This document shows positions 22,587 to 30,544 of a stretch of 34,167 bases of DNA, one piece after another. The notes beneath the pieces are model-generated. The model ran no database searches and was not told where the DNA came from. It worked only from the letters and a program-made list of their open reading frames with translations. Within the stretch, counting starts at the first letter, position 1. Every line of letters starts with the position of its first letter. The position numbers and the translations under genes were made by a program. The stretch is from Paraburkholderia sp. C35. Its GTDB lineage: Bacteria; Pseudomonadota; Gammaproteobacteria; Burkholderiales; Burkholderiaceae. The stretch is from positions 1 through 34,167 of the forward strand of contig NZ_QBUY01000099.1 in assembly GCF_003121405.1 (NCBI RefSeq), read 5' to 3'.

Positions 22587-22610
22587 CGACGCGCGCCCTT
22601 TCGCGCGTCG
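22587..22610 (+). promoter_or_regulatory. 5' leader stem-loop of the LEA-2 gene
   Basis: CGACGCGCG (22587-22595) and CGCGCGTCG (22602-22610) form a perfect 9-base stem around CCCTTT. It ends 14 bases before the ATG at 22625, leaving the GAGAGG ribosome site just free. It may protect the mRNA 5' end or affect translation. Confidence 0.45.
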
Positions 22611-22624
22611 CCTTCGAGAGGTGC

Positions 22625-23122
22625 ATGCCCATGATCACCGACCGCGCCGCGCGCTTCGTCCGTCTGCTTGCCTTTGCCGTCACGTTGCTGTCGCTTGGCG
22701 GCTGCGCCGGGATGTTCGGCAGCGATCCGCTGCGCGTGAACGTCGCGGGGATCGAACCGCTTCAAGGCCAGGGCATGGAGATGCGCTTCATGCTGAAGCT
22801 GCGGGTGCAAAACCCGAACGAATCGCCGATTGACTACAACGGTGTCTCCGTCGACCTCGAGGTCAATGGCAAGCCGTTCGCGAGCGGCGTCAGCGATCAG
22901 AGCGGCACGGTGCCGCGCTTCGGCGAAGCGGTGATCGGCGTGCCGCTGACCGTGCCCGCCTTTGCCGCCGTGCGCCAGGCTTTCGCATTCGCCGATACCG
23001 CGCAGACAGGCCGGCTGCCGTACGTGCTGCGCGGACGTCTGGCGGGCGGCATCACTGGCGGATCGCGCTTCATCGATCAGGGCACGCTGTCGCTGCCGAC
23101 GAGCGACTTCGGCGGCCTGTAG
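22625..23122 (+). CDS. LEA type 2 (WHy-domain) lipoprotein
   Basis: The 165-residue protein has a lipoprotein signal with lipobox LSLGGC (cysteine at residue 27). The mature part is a LEA-2/WHy domain: MRFMLKLRVQNPNESPIDYNG is the typical strand with the Asn-Pro-Asn turn, followed by VSVDLEVNGKPFASGVS and FGEAVIGVPLTVP. These immunoglobulin-like domains occur in desiccation-related proteins; the role in bacteria is unknown. Two ATGs, 22625 and 22631, lie near GAGAGG (spacing about 3 and 9); either could be used. It converges with the SH3-like gene after 36 bases without a visible terminator. Confidence 0.9.
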   Translation: MPMITDRAARFVRLLAFAVTLLSLGGCAGMFGSDPLRVNVAGIEPLQGQGMEMRFMLKLRVQNPNESPIDYNGVSVDLEVNGKPFASGVSDQSGTVPRFGEAVIGVPLTVPAFAAVRQAFAFADTAQTGRLPYVLRGRLAGGITGGSRFIDQGTLSLPTSDFGGL

Positions 23123-23158
23123 CGGAACCTGCAGGCCGCCACAGGCTGCGCCCTAGTA

Positions 23159-24016
23159 CTAGTGATTCGGACCCTGGTTGCCCTGTCCCGACGGCGCGGG
23201 CGGCCGGGCGTTGCCGCCTCCAGACGGACGACCGCCACCCTGGCCCGGCGGCGGTCCTGATGGACGTCCGCCCCCTTGTGCCGGTGGCGGCCCGGACGGG
23301 CGTCCACCGCCTTGTGCAGGCGGTGGTCCGGACGGTCTGCCGCCCCCTTGCGCGGGTGGTGGCCCAGACGGTCTGCCTCCGCCTTGAGCAGGCGGCGGAC
23401 CGGGCGGTCGTCCACCGCCCTGTGCGGGCGGCGGCGACTGTGGCGGACGGCCCTGCTGCGGCGGGCCGGGCCGATGCCCATGTCCCGCACCCGGCGGCCC
23501 CGGAGGCGGCGGCGAGCCAGGCGATACGGGCGGCGGACGGTTGCCGCCTCCGTGATAAGGCGGAGGCCGGTTACCAACAGGCGGTGGCGGCGGACGACGC
23601 GGCGGCGGTGGATGATTCGCCCAGCGCCCGCGGTCCGGATACCAGGGACGCCCGCGATAGTAGCGATCCCAATACGTGCCGATCGAGAACGTGATGAGCG
23701 GCAGACCGATCGCCGTGCCGTACGTCATGATGGGCACGTTGCTGCCCTGATACGGATAGGTGAGATAGCCGCCATAGACCCATCCGCGCGCCTGCGCGAT
23801 GGCCACGTCGCACCATGTGTAGCCGCTCACGCAGCCATAGACGACCACGGGTTGCCCGGAAGGCAGTTGCGCGACGACCGGGTAATCCTGCGCCGGCCCC
23901 GCGTACAGATAGACAGGCTGGTTCGTGTAAGCCTGCGACTGCGCCGACGCCGCGCCCGATGCAACCGATAGCGCCAGCGCCCCCATGACGGCAGCGCATG
24001 AAACCCGCATTCGCAT
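23159..24016 (-). CDS. Secreted SH3-like protein with Pro/Gly-rich repeat tail
   Basis: The 285-residue protein starts with a signal peptide (LALSVASGAASAQS, cleavage near residue 25). Residues 28-90 form a bacterial SH3-like domain (TNQPVYLYAGPAQDYPVVAQ, then GCVSGYTWCDVAIAQARGWV) with Cys62 and Cys69, which may be bonded. A short hydrophobic stretch (PIMTYGTAIGLPLITFSI) follows. From residue 135 the chain is Pro/Gly-rich and probably disordered, ending in six 12-residue repeats of the type PPPAQGGGRPSG (residues 195-266). SH3-like domains of this type often bind peptidoglycan. ATG 24016 has AAGGAG 7 bases upstream. The tail length is likely to vary between strains. Confidence 0.88.
   Translation of the reverse strand: MRMRVSCAAVMGALALSVASGAASAQSQAYTNQPVYLYAGPAQDYPVVAQLPSGQPVVVYGCVSGYTWCDVAIAQARGWVYGGYLTYPYQGSNVPIMTYGTAIGLPLITFSIGTYWDRYYRGRPWYPDRGRWANHPPPPRRPPPPPVGNRPPPYHGGGNRPPPVSPGSPPPPGPPGAGHGHRPGPPQQGRPPQSPPPAQGGGRPPGPPPAQGGGRPSGPPPAQGGGRPSGPPPAQGGGRPSGPPPAQGGGRPSGPPPGQGGGRPSGGGNARPPAPSGQGNQGPNH
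23219..23434 (-). repeat. Six 36-bp tandem coding repeats
   Basis: Six in-frame copies of a 36-base unit encode PPPAQGGGRPSG. Copy 1 has Pro for Ser and copy 6 has Gly for Ala. Synonymous third positions differ between units, so the array is not freshly duplicated throughout. Confidence 0.85.
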
Positions 24017-24187
24017 GATTGTTCTCCTTATCGTCCGGCGGATAGGTGTCGGAGATCCAGCAGCGAATTATGTGCCTGACAGGCTTTCGTTAGCCCTTCT
24101 GCTGTCGAAAATCTGTCGCAGAGATGAGCCGGCTTCGGGAATAAGGGATGCAAATACGATGAACATGCCAACCATCGGGAGCATGTC

Positions 24188-24406
24188 ATGAGCCGAAATC
24201 TGAAAGCAGGCGAGCGCGTCAGCTGGAACACACCGCAAGGCATGACGGCAGGCAAGATCGTGCGCGCCATCACGACGCACACGGAACTGGACGGGCACAC
24301 CGTCGCCGCGTCGAAGGACGACGTGCACTACGAAGTGGAAAGCGAGAAAAGCGGCAAGCGTGCCGTGCATCGTGCGGAAGCGCTGCACAAGGCAAGGAAG
24401 CACTGA
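24188..24406 (+). CDS. DUF2945 (HVA1-like) protein
   Basis: This 72-residue basic protein matches the small DUF2945/hypervirulence-associated family: an N-terminal GERVSWNTPQGMTAGKIVR strand, then DGHTVAASKDDVHYEVESEK and a closing GKRAVHRAEALHK. The core resembles an SH3-like barrel; the function is unknown. ATG 24188 has GGGAG about 8 bases upstream. It is a single gene between the SH3-like gene (divergent) and a terminator at 24415, and converges with the thiolase gene. Confidence 0.9.
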   Translation: MSRNLKAGERVSWNTPQGMTAGKIVRAITTHTELDGHTVAASKDDVHYEVESEKSGKRAVHRAEALHKARKH

Positions 24407-24414
24407 GGCGCAAA

Positions 24415-24450
24415 AAAGCCCGCGTGAAGGCTGGCCTCCACGCGGGCTTT
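24415..24450. terminator. Bidirectional terminator between DUF2945 and thiolase genes
   Basis: AAAGCCCGCGTG (24415-24426) and CACGCGGGCTTT (24439-24450) form a perfect 12-base stem. The minus-strand exit has six T's, so it is strongest for the thiolase operon; the plus-strand exit has TTT. Confidence 0.88.
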
Positions 24451-24478
24451 CACCGTCTTGCAGCAGCACCAGCCGGAA

Positions 24479-25657
24479 TTAAACCACGTCGAACAGTCCC
24501 GCCGCGCCCTGCCCGCCGCCGATGCACATCGTCACCACGACGAACTTCGCGCCGCGCCGCTTGCCTTCGATCAGCGCATGGCCCGTCAGACGCGCGCCCG
24601 ACACACCATACGGATGGCCGACCGCAATCGCGCCGCCGTTGACGTTCAGCCGTTCATTCGGAATCCCGAGCTTGTCGCGGCAATACAGCACCTGCACGGC
24701 GAACGCCTCGTTCAGCTCCCACAGACCAATATCGTCGACCTTGAGGCCGGCCTGTTTCAGCAGTTTCGGCACGGCAAACACGGGGCCGATGCCCATCTCG
24801 TCCGGCTCGCAGCCCGCGACTGCGAAGCCGCGGAAAATGCCCATCGGCTGCAGGCCCTCGCGCTCGGCGACCTTCGCGTTCATCACCACGCACGCCGAGG
24901 CGCCATCCGAGAACTGGCTCGCATTGCCCGCCGTGATCACGCCACCCGGCAGCGCGGTGCGGATTTTCGATACACCTTCGAGCGTCGTGTCGGCGCGAAT
25001 ACCTTCGTCGGCGGCAATCGTCACTTCTTTTGTAAAGAGACGTCCGCTGGCCTTGTCGGCGACACCGGCAAGCACCGTCATCGGCACGATTTCGTCGTTG
25101 AAGCGCCCTGCTTCCTGTGCGGCCGCCGCGCGCTGCTGCGATTGCACGCCGTACTCGTCCTGGCGTTCTTTCGAGATCTCGTAGCGCTTCGACACGTTTT
25201 CGGCCGTCTCCAGCATCGACCAGTAGATTTCGGGCTTGTGCTTCATCAGCCAGCCATCGCGCAGCATGTGCAGATTCATTTCGTTCTGCACGCACGAGAT
25301 CGATTCGACACCACCTGCCACGAACACGTCACCTTCGCCGACCATCACGCGTTGTGCAGCGAGCGCAATGGTCTGCAGGCCCGACGAGCAGAAACGGTTC
25401 CCCGTCATGCCCGGCACGGTCACGGGCAAACCGGCGCGTAACGCGATTTGTCGCGCGATATTCGAACCAGTCGCGCCTTCCGGATTCGCGCAGCCCATGA
25501 TCACATCTTCGACGCGCGCCGGGTCGATCTTCGCGCGCTCGACAGCGGCCTGCGTCACGTGGCCGCCGAGCGTCGCGCCATGCGTCATGTTGAAGGCGCC
25601 GCGCCACGATTTGGCGAGACCCGTGCGGGCAGTCGATACGATTACGGCATCAGTCAT
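24479..25657 (-). CDS. Acetyl-CoA acyltransferase (thiolase)
   Basis: The 392-residue enzyme cleaves 3-ketoacyl-CoA with CoA (or condenses two acetyl-CoA). The nucleophile Cys90 is in NRFCSSGLQTI, and the base pair is His348 in GGAIAVGHPYGVSGAR and Cys378 in MCIGGGQGAAGLF. NEAFAVQVLYC carries the conserved Asn-Glu-Ala-Phe. ATG 25657 is set by GGAGACACGC upstream; an in-frame ATG at 25672 adds five residues. The gene is last in a minus-strand unit with acyl-CoA ligase, bifunctional hydratase/dehydrogenase and nicotinamidase, so a beta-oxidation role is favoured over ketone-body or PHB synthesis. Confidence 0.94.
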   Translation of the reverse strand: MTDAVIVSTARTGLAKSWRGAFNMTHGATLGGHVTQAAVERAKIDPARVEDVIMGCANPEGATGSNIARQIALRAGLPVTVPGMTGNRFCSSGLQTIALAAQRVMVGEGDVFVAGGVESISCVQNEMNLHMLRDGWLMKHKPEIYWSMLETAENVSKRYEISKERQDEYGVQSQQRAAAAQEAGRFNDEIVPMTVLAGVADKASGRLFTKEVTIAADEGIRADTTLEGVSKIRTALPGGVITAGNASQFSDGASACVVMNAKVAEREGLQPMGIFRGFAVAGCEPDEMGIGPVFAVPKLLKQAGLKVDDIGLWELNEAFAVQVLYCRDKLGIPNERLNVNGGAIAVGHPYGVSGARLTGHALIEGKRRGAKFVVVTMCIGGGQGAAGLFDVV

Positions 25658-25714
25658 GCGTGTCTCCAGCAATTCAATTTCGGTGAGTGTTGGGTTCGCG
25701 TTGCGTGGTGCGGA

Positions 25715-26341
25715 TCAGGCAAGCAAGTCCGCTGATAGCACGCGTTCGACGCCCGCGGCGCGCATCTCGCGCCATGCGTTGTCGAGCGAACCGTTCAGAT
25801 CGATAGCGCGGGTCGCGTCTTCGATGACGGCGACGTCGAAGCCCGCCGCGCGCGCATCGAGCGCGGACCACGCGACGCAATAGTCGGTCGCGAGGCCGCA
25901 GCACCACACGCGCGTCACGCCCGTGTCGCGCAGATAGCCCGCCAGTCCCGTCGGCGTCGTGCGATCGGCTTCGAGAAAAGCCGAGTAGCTGTCGACGTTC
26001 GCGTGATGCCCCTTGCGGATCACGGCGCGCGCATGCGGAATGTCGAGCCCTGCATGCAGTGCCGCACCCGGCGTGTTCTGCACGCAGTGCGTCGGCCACA
26101 GCACCTGCTCGCCGTATGGCAGCGTCATCATCTCGAAGGGCTGGCGGCCCGCGTGATTCGCAGCGAACGACACATGCGACGGCGGATGCCAGTCCTGCGT
26201 CAGCACGACATGGCTGAAGCGGCGCGCAAGCTGGTTCACGAGCGGCACGATTTCATCGCCGCGCGCGACGGCGAGCGCACCGTCCGGCAGGAAGTCGTTC
26301 TGCACGTCGACGACGAGCAGAACTTCACTGGCATCTTTCAT
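25715..26341 (-). CDS. pncA: Nicotinamidase
   Basis: The 208-residue enzyme hydrolyses nicotinamide to nicotinate for NAD+ salvage. The catalytic triad is visible: Asp12 in VVDVQNDF, Lys110 in VIRKGHHANVD and Cys155 in GLATDYCV. The metal site is Asp50, His52 and His56 region (QDWHPPSHVSF), and His85 lies in LWPTHCVQ. The length fits bacterial PncA. ATG 26341 has AGGAATAG about 6 bases upstream. It lies 45 bases after the hydratase/dehydrogenase gene and 57 before the thiolase, on the same strand; a nicotinamidase within a beta-oxidation unit is unusual. Confidence 0.95.
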   Translation of the reverse strand: MKDASEVLLVVDVQNDFLPDGALAVARGDEIVPLVNQLARRFSHVVLTQDWHPPSHVSFAANHAGRQPFEMMTLPYGEQVLWPTHCVQNTPGAALHAGLDIPHARAVIRKGHHANVDSYSAFLEADRTTPTGLAGYLRDTGVTRVWCCGLATDYCVAWSALDARAAGFDVAVIEDATRAIDLNGSLDNAWREMRAAGVERVLSADLLA

Positions 26342-26386
26342 CGCTATTCCTGTGGTGTCGCGACGGACTATCGACGTTCCGTTATG

Positions 26387-28471
26387 TCAGCTATTGAATC
26401 CGCGTCCTTGCGCCGCGCGCACGACGATGCCCGGCGCAATCTGCCAGCCGTCGCCGTTCGCCTGCGCCGCATATCGGCGGATCGCGCGCTCGACGTTATA
26501 GAGGCCGACGGTATCCGCGTACAGCATCGGGCCGCCGCGCCACAGCGGAAAACCGTAGCCCGTCAGATAGACCATGTCGATGTCCGACGCCTTCGACGCG
26601 ATGCCCTCTTCGAGAATCTTCGCGCCTTCGTTGACGAGCGCGAACACGAGACGTTCGACGATCTCTTCATCGGCGATCTTGCGACGCTCGACGCCAAGCT
26701 CCTTCGAATACGCGACGATCATCTCGTCGATCTGCTTCGACGGATACGCATTGCGGTCGCCTGCCTTGTAGTCGTACCAGCCGCCGCCCGTTTTCTGCCC
26801 GAAGCGGCCCGTCTCGCACAGACGGTCGGCTATCTTCGAGTAGTGCAAGTCCGGCTGTTCCTGATAGCGGCGCTTGCGGATCGCCCAGCCGATGTCGTTG
26901 CCCGCGAGATCGCTCATGCGGAAAGGACCCATCGCGAAGCCGAACTTTTCGATGGCCTTGTCCACCTGCGCGGGCAGCGCGCCTTCTTCGAGCATGAAGA
27001 GCGCCTGACGGATGTACTGCTCGATCATCCGGTTGCCGATAAAGCCGTCGCACACGCCCGAGACGACCGCCGTCTTTTTGATTTTCTTCGCGACCTTCAT
27101 CACGGTGGCGAGCACGTCCTTCGCCGTGTCCTTGCCGCGCACGACTTCCAGCAGCTTCATCACGTTGGCCGGGCTGAAGAAGTGCATGCCGACCACGTCC
27201 TGCGGACGCTTCGTGAAAGCGGCGATCCTGTTCAGATCGAGCGTCGACGTGTTGGAGGCGAGGATTGCGCCCGGCTTTGCGACTTCGTCGAGACGCTTGA
27301 ACACCTGCTCCTTCACGCCGAGTTCTTCGAACACGGCTTCGATGATCAGATCGGCGTCTTTCAGGTCGTCGTAAGACAATGTCGGCGAGAGCAAGGCCAT
27401 GCGCTGTTCGAGCGCTTCCATCGTCAGCTTGCCCTTCTTGACGGTGGCCTCGTAGTTCTTGCGGATCGTGGCGACACCGCGCTCCAGCGCGTCCTGCTTC
27501 GTTTCGAGCAGCGTGACGGGCAAGCCCGCGTTGATAAAATTCATCGCGATACCGCCGCCCATCGTGCCCGCGCCGATCACGGCGACCTTTTTGATGTCGC
27601 GCACGGGCGTATCGGAAGGCACGTCGGGAATCTTGCTGGCCGCGCGCTCGCCGAAGAACGCATGACGCAGCGCCTTGCTTTCCGGCGTCTGCACGAGCGC
27701 GAGGAAACATTCGCGCTCCACTTTCATGCCTTGATCGAAGCCCTTGAGCACACCCGCTTCGACTGCATCGATGCACTTGTGCGGCGCCGGGAATTGCTTC
27801 GCCACACCGGCAACCGTATTGCGCGCGAACTGGATGAAGCCCGCCGCATTCGGATGCTCGATCTTGCGATCGCGGATCTTCGGATGCGGACCGCTTTGCG
27901 CAGCCACCTTGCGCGCAAACGCCAGCGCCCCTTCCATGAGATCGCCGTCGATCATCTGATCGAACAGCGGCGTGCCCGCGAGCTTCTCCGACATCACGGG
28001 CGCGCCCGACACGATCATGTTGAGCGCCGCTTCGAGTCCCAAGGCGCGCGGCAGACGCTGCGTGCCGCCCGCGCCCGGCAGGATGCCGAGCTTCACTTCC
28101 GGCAGCGCGATCTGTGCGCCAGGTGCCGCCACGCGATAGTGCGCGCCGAGCGCCAGTTCCAGGCCGCCGCCCATCGCGACGCTGTGGATCGCCGCGACAA
28201 CCGGCTTCGCGCTGCCTTCGACCGCCTTGATGACGGTCGCCAGCGTCGGCTCCTGCAGCGCTTTCGGCGTGTTGAATTCAGTGATGTCGGCGCCGCCCGA
28301 GAAGGCCTTGCCTGCGCCCGTCAGCACGATCGCCTGGATGGCGGGATCGCTCTGCGCGCGCTCGATGCCTTCGACGATGCCCGTGCGTGTCGACAGGCCG
28401 AGGCCGTTGACGGGGGGATTGTTCAGCGTGATAACGGCGACGCCGTCGTGTGTGGTGTAGTCCACTGCCAT
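26387..28471 (-). CDS. Bifunctional enoyl-CoA hydratase / 3-hydroxyacyl-CoA dehydrogenase (FadB/FadJ-type)
   Basis: The 694-residue protein joins two beta-oxidation activities. The N-terminal crotonase domain (1-190) has the oxyanion loop AFSGGAD and the two catalytic glutamates at about 105 (MGGGLELALG) and 125 (LPEVKLGILPGAGGTQRL). The NAD-binding domain starts at about 295 with VAVIGAGTMGGGIAMNF; the dehydrogenase His is in GMHFFSPANVMKLLEV. Two C-terminal 3HCDH domains follow (DGFIGNRMI; MVYLTGYGFPLWRGGPM). Together they turn enoyl-CoA into 3-ketoacyl-CoA. ATG 28471 has GGAGG 7 bases upstream. The 223-base gap before it holds the ligase terminator, so it may have its own promoter. Confidence 0.94.
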   Translation of the reverse strand: MAVDYTTHDGVAVITLNNPPVNGLGLSTRTGIVEGIERAQSDPAIQAIVLTGAGKAFSGGADITEFNTPKALQEPTLATVIKAVEGSAKPVVAAIHSVAMGGGLELALGAHYRVAAPGAQIALPEVKLGILPGAGGTQRLPRALGLEAALNMIVSGAPVMSEKLAGTPLFDQMIDGDLMEGALAFARKVAAQSGPHPKIRDRKIEHPNAAGFIQFARNTVAGVAKQFPAPHKCIDAVEAGVLKGFDQGMKVERECFLALVQTPESKALRHAFFGERAASKIPDVPSDTPVRDIKKVAVIGAGTMGGGIAMNFINAGLPVTLLETKQDALERGVATIRKNYEATVKKGKLTMEALEQRMALLSPTLSYDDLKDADLIIEAVFEELGVKEQVFKRLDEVAKPGAILASNTSTLDLNRIAAFTKRPQDVVGMHFFSPANVMKLLEVVRGKDTAKDVLATVMKVAKKIKKTAVVSGVCDGFIGNRMIEQYIRQALFMLEEGALPAQVDKAIEKFGFAMGPFRMSDLAGNDIGWAIRKRRYQEQPDLHYSKIADRLCETGRFGQKTGGGWYDYKAGDRNAYPSKQIDEMIVAYSKELGVERRKIADEEIVERLVFALVNEGAKILEEGIASKASDIDMVYLTGYGFPLWRGGPMLYADTVGLYNVERAIRRYAAQANGDGWQIAPGIVVRAAQGRGFNS

Positions 28472-28594
28472 CTGCCTGCCTCCATGCAAGTCGGACGCGC
28501 CTCGCGTGCGCGGCCGGGATGGGAACATGCGGACCATTGTCCGCTGTTTCGCTATTCGCTGTTCGTATGCGACAGCAGGCAGAATACACAAAAA

Positions 28595-28629
28595 AGCACG
28601 TTCGTTCAATTTCATCGAACGAACGTGCT
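28595..28629 (-). terminator. Terminator of the acyl-CoA ligase gene
   Basis: AGCACGTTCGTTC (28595-28607) and GAACGAACGTGCT (28617-28629) are perfectly complementary over 13 bases around a 9-base loop. On the minus strand six T's follow directly. It lies 65 bases past the ligase stop and would separate the ligase from the hydratase/dehydrogenase gene, at least partly. Confidence 0.82.
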
Positions 28630-28644
28630 GGGGCGTGTAAACCC

Positions 28645-28702
28645 GAGGTCTACTGCGCCGAGGTCTACTGCGCCGAGGTCTACTGCGCCGAGGTCTACTG
28701 CG
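28645..28702. repeat. 15-bp tandem repeat repeating the ligase stop codon
   Basis: The unit GAGGTCTACTGCGCC is present three full times (28645, 28660, 28675) and a fourth time for 13 bases (28690-28702). On the minus strand each unit contains CTA complement, i.e. TAG, and because 15 is a multiple of three all four TAG codons are in the frame of the ligase gene. The first met is the real stop at 28695-28697. The units are identical, pointing to recent duplication. Confidence 0.92.
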
Positions 28703-30395
28703 GATTCACCTTGATGCTTGCTTCGGCGTGCGCTTCCTCGTCGAACGGACAATCTTCGATGCCAAGCGCCGACGGCAGCACGTGATCGCGGAACTGCTCG
28801 CGCAGCTTGAGCTTTTGCAGCTTGCCCGTGGCCGTGTGCGGCAATTCGTCGACGAATACGACGTCGTCGGGAATCCACCATTTCGCGACCTTGCCTTCGT
28901 AAAACGCGAGCATCTCGTCACGCGACACGTGCGCATCGGGCCGCCTGACCACCACCAGCAACGGCCGCTCGGTCCACTTCGGATGCGAACAGGCGATGCA
29001 CGCCGCTTCCGCGACAGCGGGATGCGCAATCGCGACGTTCTCGACATCGATCGAACTGATCCACTCGCCGCCCGACTTGATCACGTCCTTGCTGCGGTCA
29101 GTGATGTTGAGGAAGCTGTCCTTGTCGATGGTGGCGACGTCGCCCGTCGGGAACCAGCCATCGACGAGCGGCGATGCGTCGCTGCGGAAGTAGCGGTCGA
29201 TCACCCATGGTCCGCGCACATGCAGGTCGCCGAACGCGACGCCGTCCCACGGCAGATCGCGCCCATCGTCGCCGACGATTTTCATATCGACGCCATACAT
29301 CACGTGGCCCTGCTTTTCGCGCAGCTTGCGCTGCTCGTCGGGCGCGCGCTGCGACTGTTCCCATGTGAGCTTGGCGAGCGTGCCGAGCGGCGACATCTCC
29401 GTCATGCCCCACGCGTGAATCACCTCGACGCCATAGACCTCCTGGAACATCTTGATCATCGCGGGCGGACACGCCGAGCCGCCGATCACCGGGCGCTCCA
29501 GCGTCGAGAATCTCACGTCGGCTTCGCGCAAATGGTTGAGCAAGCCGAGCCACACCGTCGGCACGCCCGCCGAGTAGGTAACGCGCTCCGCTTCCATCAG
29601 TTCGTAGAGCGACTTGCCGTCGAGATCCTTGCCCGGAAACACGAGTTTTGCGCCCGTCAACGGCGCGGAATGCGGAATGCCCCATGCGTTCACATGGAAC
29701 ATCGGCACCACGGGCAGCACGGAATCACGCGCCGACAATCCCATCGCATCGGGCAACGACGCACCGAACGCATGCAGCACCGTCGAGCGGTGCGAATACA
29801 GCGCGCCCTTCGGATTGCCCGTCGTGCCCGACGTGTAGCAAAGGTTGGATGCGCAACGTTCGTCGATGGCGGGCCAGTCGAACTCGCCGTCCTGTTGCGC
29901 GAGCAGCGCCTCGTAGCTGGAGACGGCCGTCGACATGCGCGGCATATGCGCCTCGTCCGTCATCGCGATCCACCCGCGCACGTTCGGGCACTGCGGCGCG
30001 AGCACATCGACGAGCGGCGCGAAGGTGATGTCGAACAGCACGTAACGATCGTCGGCGTGATTGACGATGAAGGCGATCTGGTCGGGGAAAAGCCGCGGAT
30101 TGATCGTGTGGCACACGGCGCCGAAGCCCGTGGTGCCGTAGTACGTTTCCAGATGCCGGTAGCCGTTCCATGCGAGCGTGCCGACCCGGTCGCCCGGTTC
30201 GACGCCCAGCGCCATCAGCGCCTGCGCGAGCTGCTTGGCGCGCTTCTCGCAATCGCGGTAGGTGTAGCGGTGCACGTCGCCCTCGATGCGCTTCGACACG
30301 ATCTCCGTCGTGCCGAAGTGGCGTGACGCATGGGCCAACAGCGAAGAAACCGTCAGCGGCACGTCCATCATCTGTCCAAAGAGCGGCGTCGTCAT
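28695..30395 (-). CDS. Medium/long-chain fatty-acid-CoA ligase
   Basis: The 566-residue ANL-superfamily enzyme activates fatty acids through an acyl-AMP intermediate. The P-loop is YTSGTTGNPKGALYSHRS; further motifs are AWGMTEMSPLG (adenine site), GWFPTGDVATID, the hinge DRSKDVIKSGGEWIS and the C-terminal catalytic Lys in LPHTATGKLQKLKLR. The order and length resemble AlkK-like medium-chain ligases more than FadD. ATG 30395 has GGGAG about 10 bases upstream. The coding sequence ends inside a 15-bp tandem repeat (28645-28702) with repeated in-frame stops. It is divergent from selO and precedes beta-oxidation genes on the same strand. Confidence 0.93.
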   Translation of the reverse strand: MTTPLFGQMMDVPLTVSSLLAHASRHFGTTEIVSKRIEGDVHRYTYRDCEKRAKQLAQALMALGVEPGDRVGTLAWNGYRHLETYYGTTGFGAVCHTINPRLFPDQIAFIVNHADDRYVLFDITFAPLVDVLAPQCPNVRGWIAMTDEAHMPRMSTAVSSYEALLAQQDGEFDWPAIDERCASNLCYTSGTTGNPKGALYSHRSTVLHAFGASLPDAMGLSARDSVLPVVPMFHVNAWGIPHSAPLTGAKLVFPGKDLDGKSLYELMEAERVTYSAGVPTVWLGLLNHLREADVRFSTLERPVIGGSACPPAMIKMFQEVYGVEVIHAWGMTEMSPLGTLAKLTWEQSQRAPDEQRKLREKQGHVMYGVDMKIVGDDGRDLPWDGVAFGDLHVRGPWVIDRYFRSDASPLVDGWFPTGDVATIDKDSFLNITDRSKDVIKSGGEWISSIDVENVAIAHPAVAEAACIACSHPKWTERPLLVVVRRPDAHVSRDEMLAFYEGKVAKWWIPDDVVFVDELPHTATGKLQKLKLREQFRDHVLPSALGIEDCPFDEEAHAEASIKVNPQ

Positions 30396-30490
30396 ACGCG
30401 GGTGTCTCCCAAGGTGTGATGTTATTTCGCGTTGTTGTTCGCTCCAGCGTGCATACGTCATGCCTTCGCTATGCGCCCCGGATGCGCGCG

Positions 30491-30519
30491 CTGCAGCGCG
30501 GCAGGCGCGGACTTACAAT
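30491..30519 (+). promoter_or_regulatory. Candidate selO promoter
   Basis: TACAAT (30514-30519) matches the -10 consensus in five of six positions, 25 bases before the selO ATG. The hexamer 17 bases upstream (CTGCAG, 30491-30496) is a poor -35, so activation or an alternative sigma factor is possible. Confidence 0.4.
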
Positions 30520-30544
30520 ATCGGTTAATAAAGAGGCGCTCAAT

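Noticed and set aside
28645..28702. A CRISPR-like array
   Set aside because: Units are contiguous 15-mers without spacers; it is a simple tandem repeat.
26003..28714. A 903-residue open frame on the plus strand
   Set aside because: It lies opposite pncA and the hydratase/dehydrogenase gene, is Arg/His/Asp-rich and has no domain; it is a GC-rich antisense shadow.
28728..30326. A 532-residue open frame on the plus strand
   Set aside because: It is antisense to the acyl-CoA ligase, whose AMP-binding motifs are complete.
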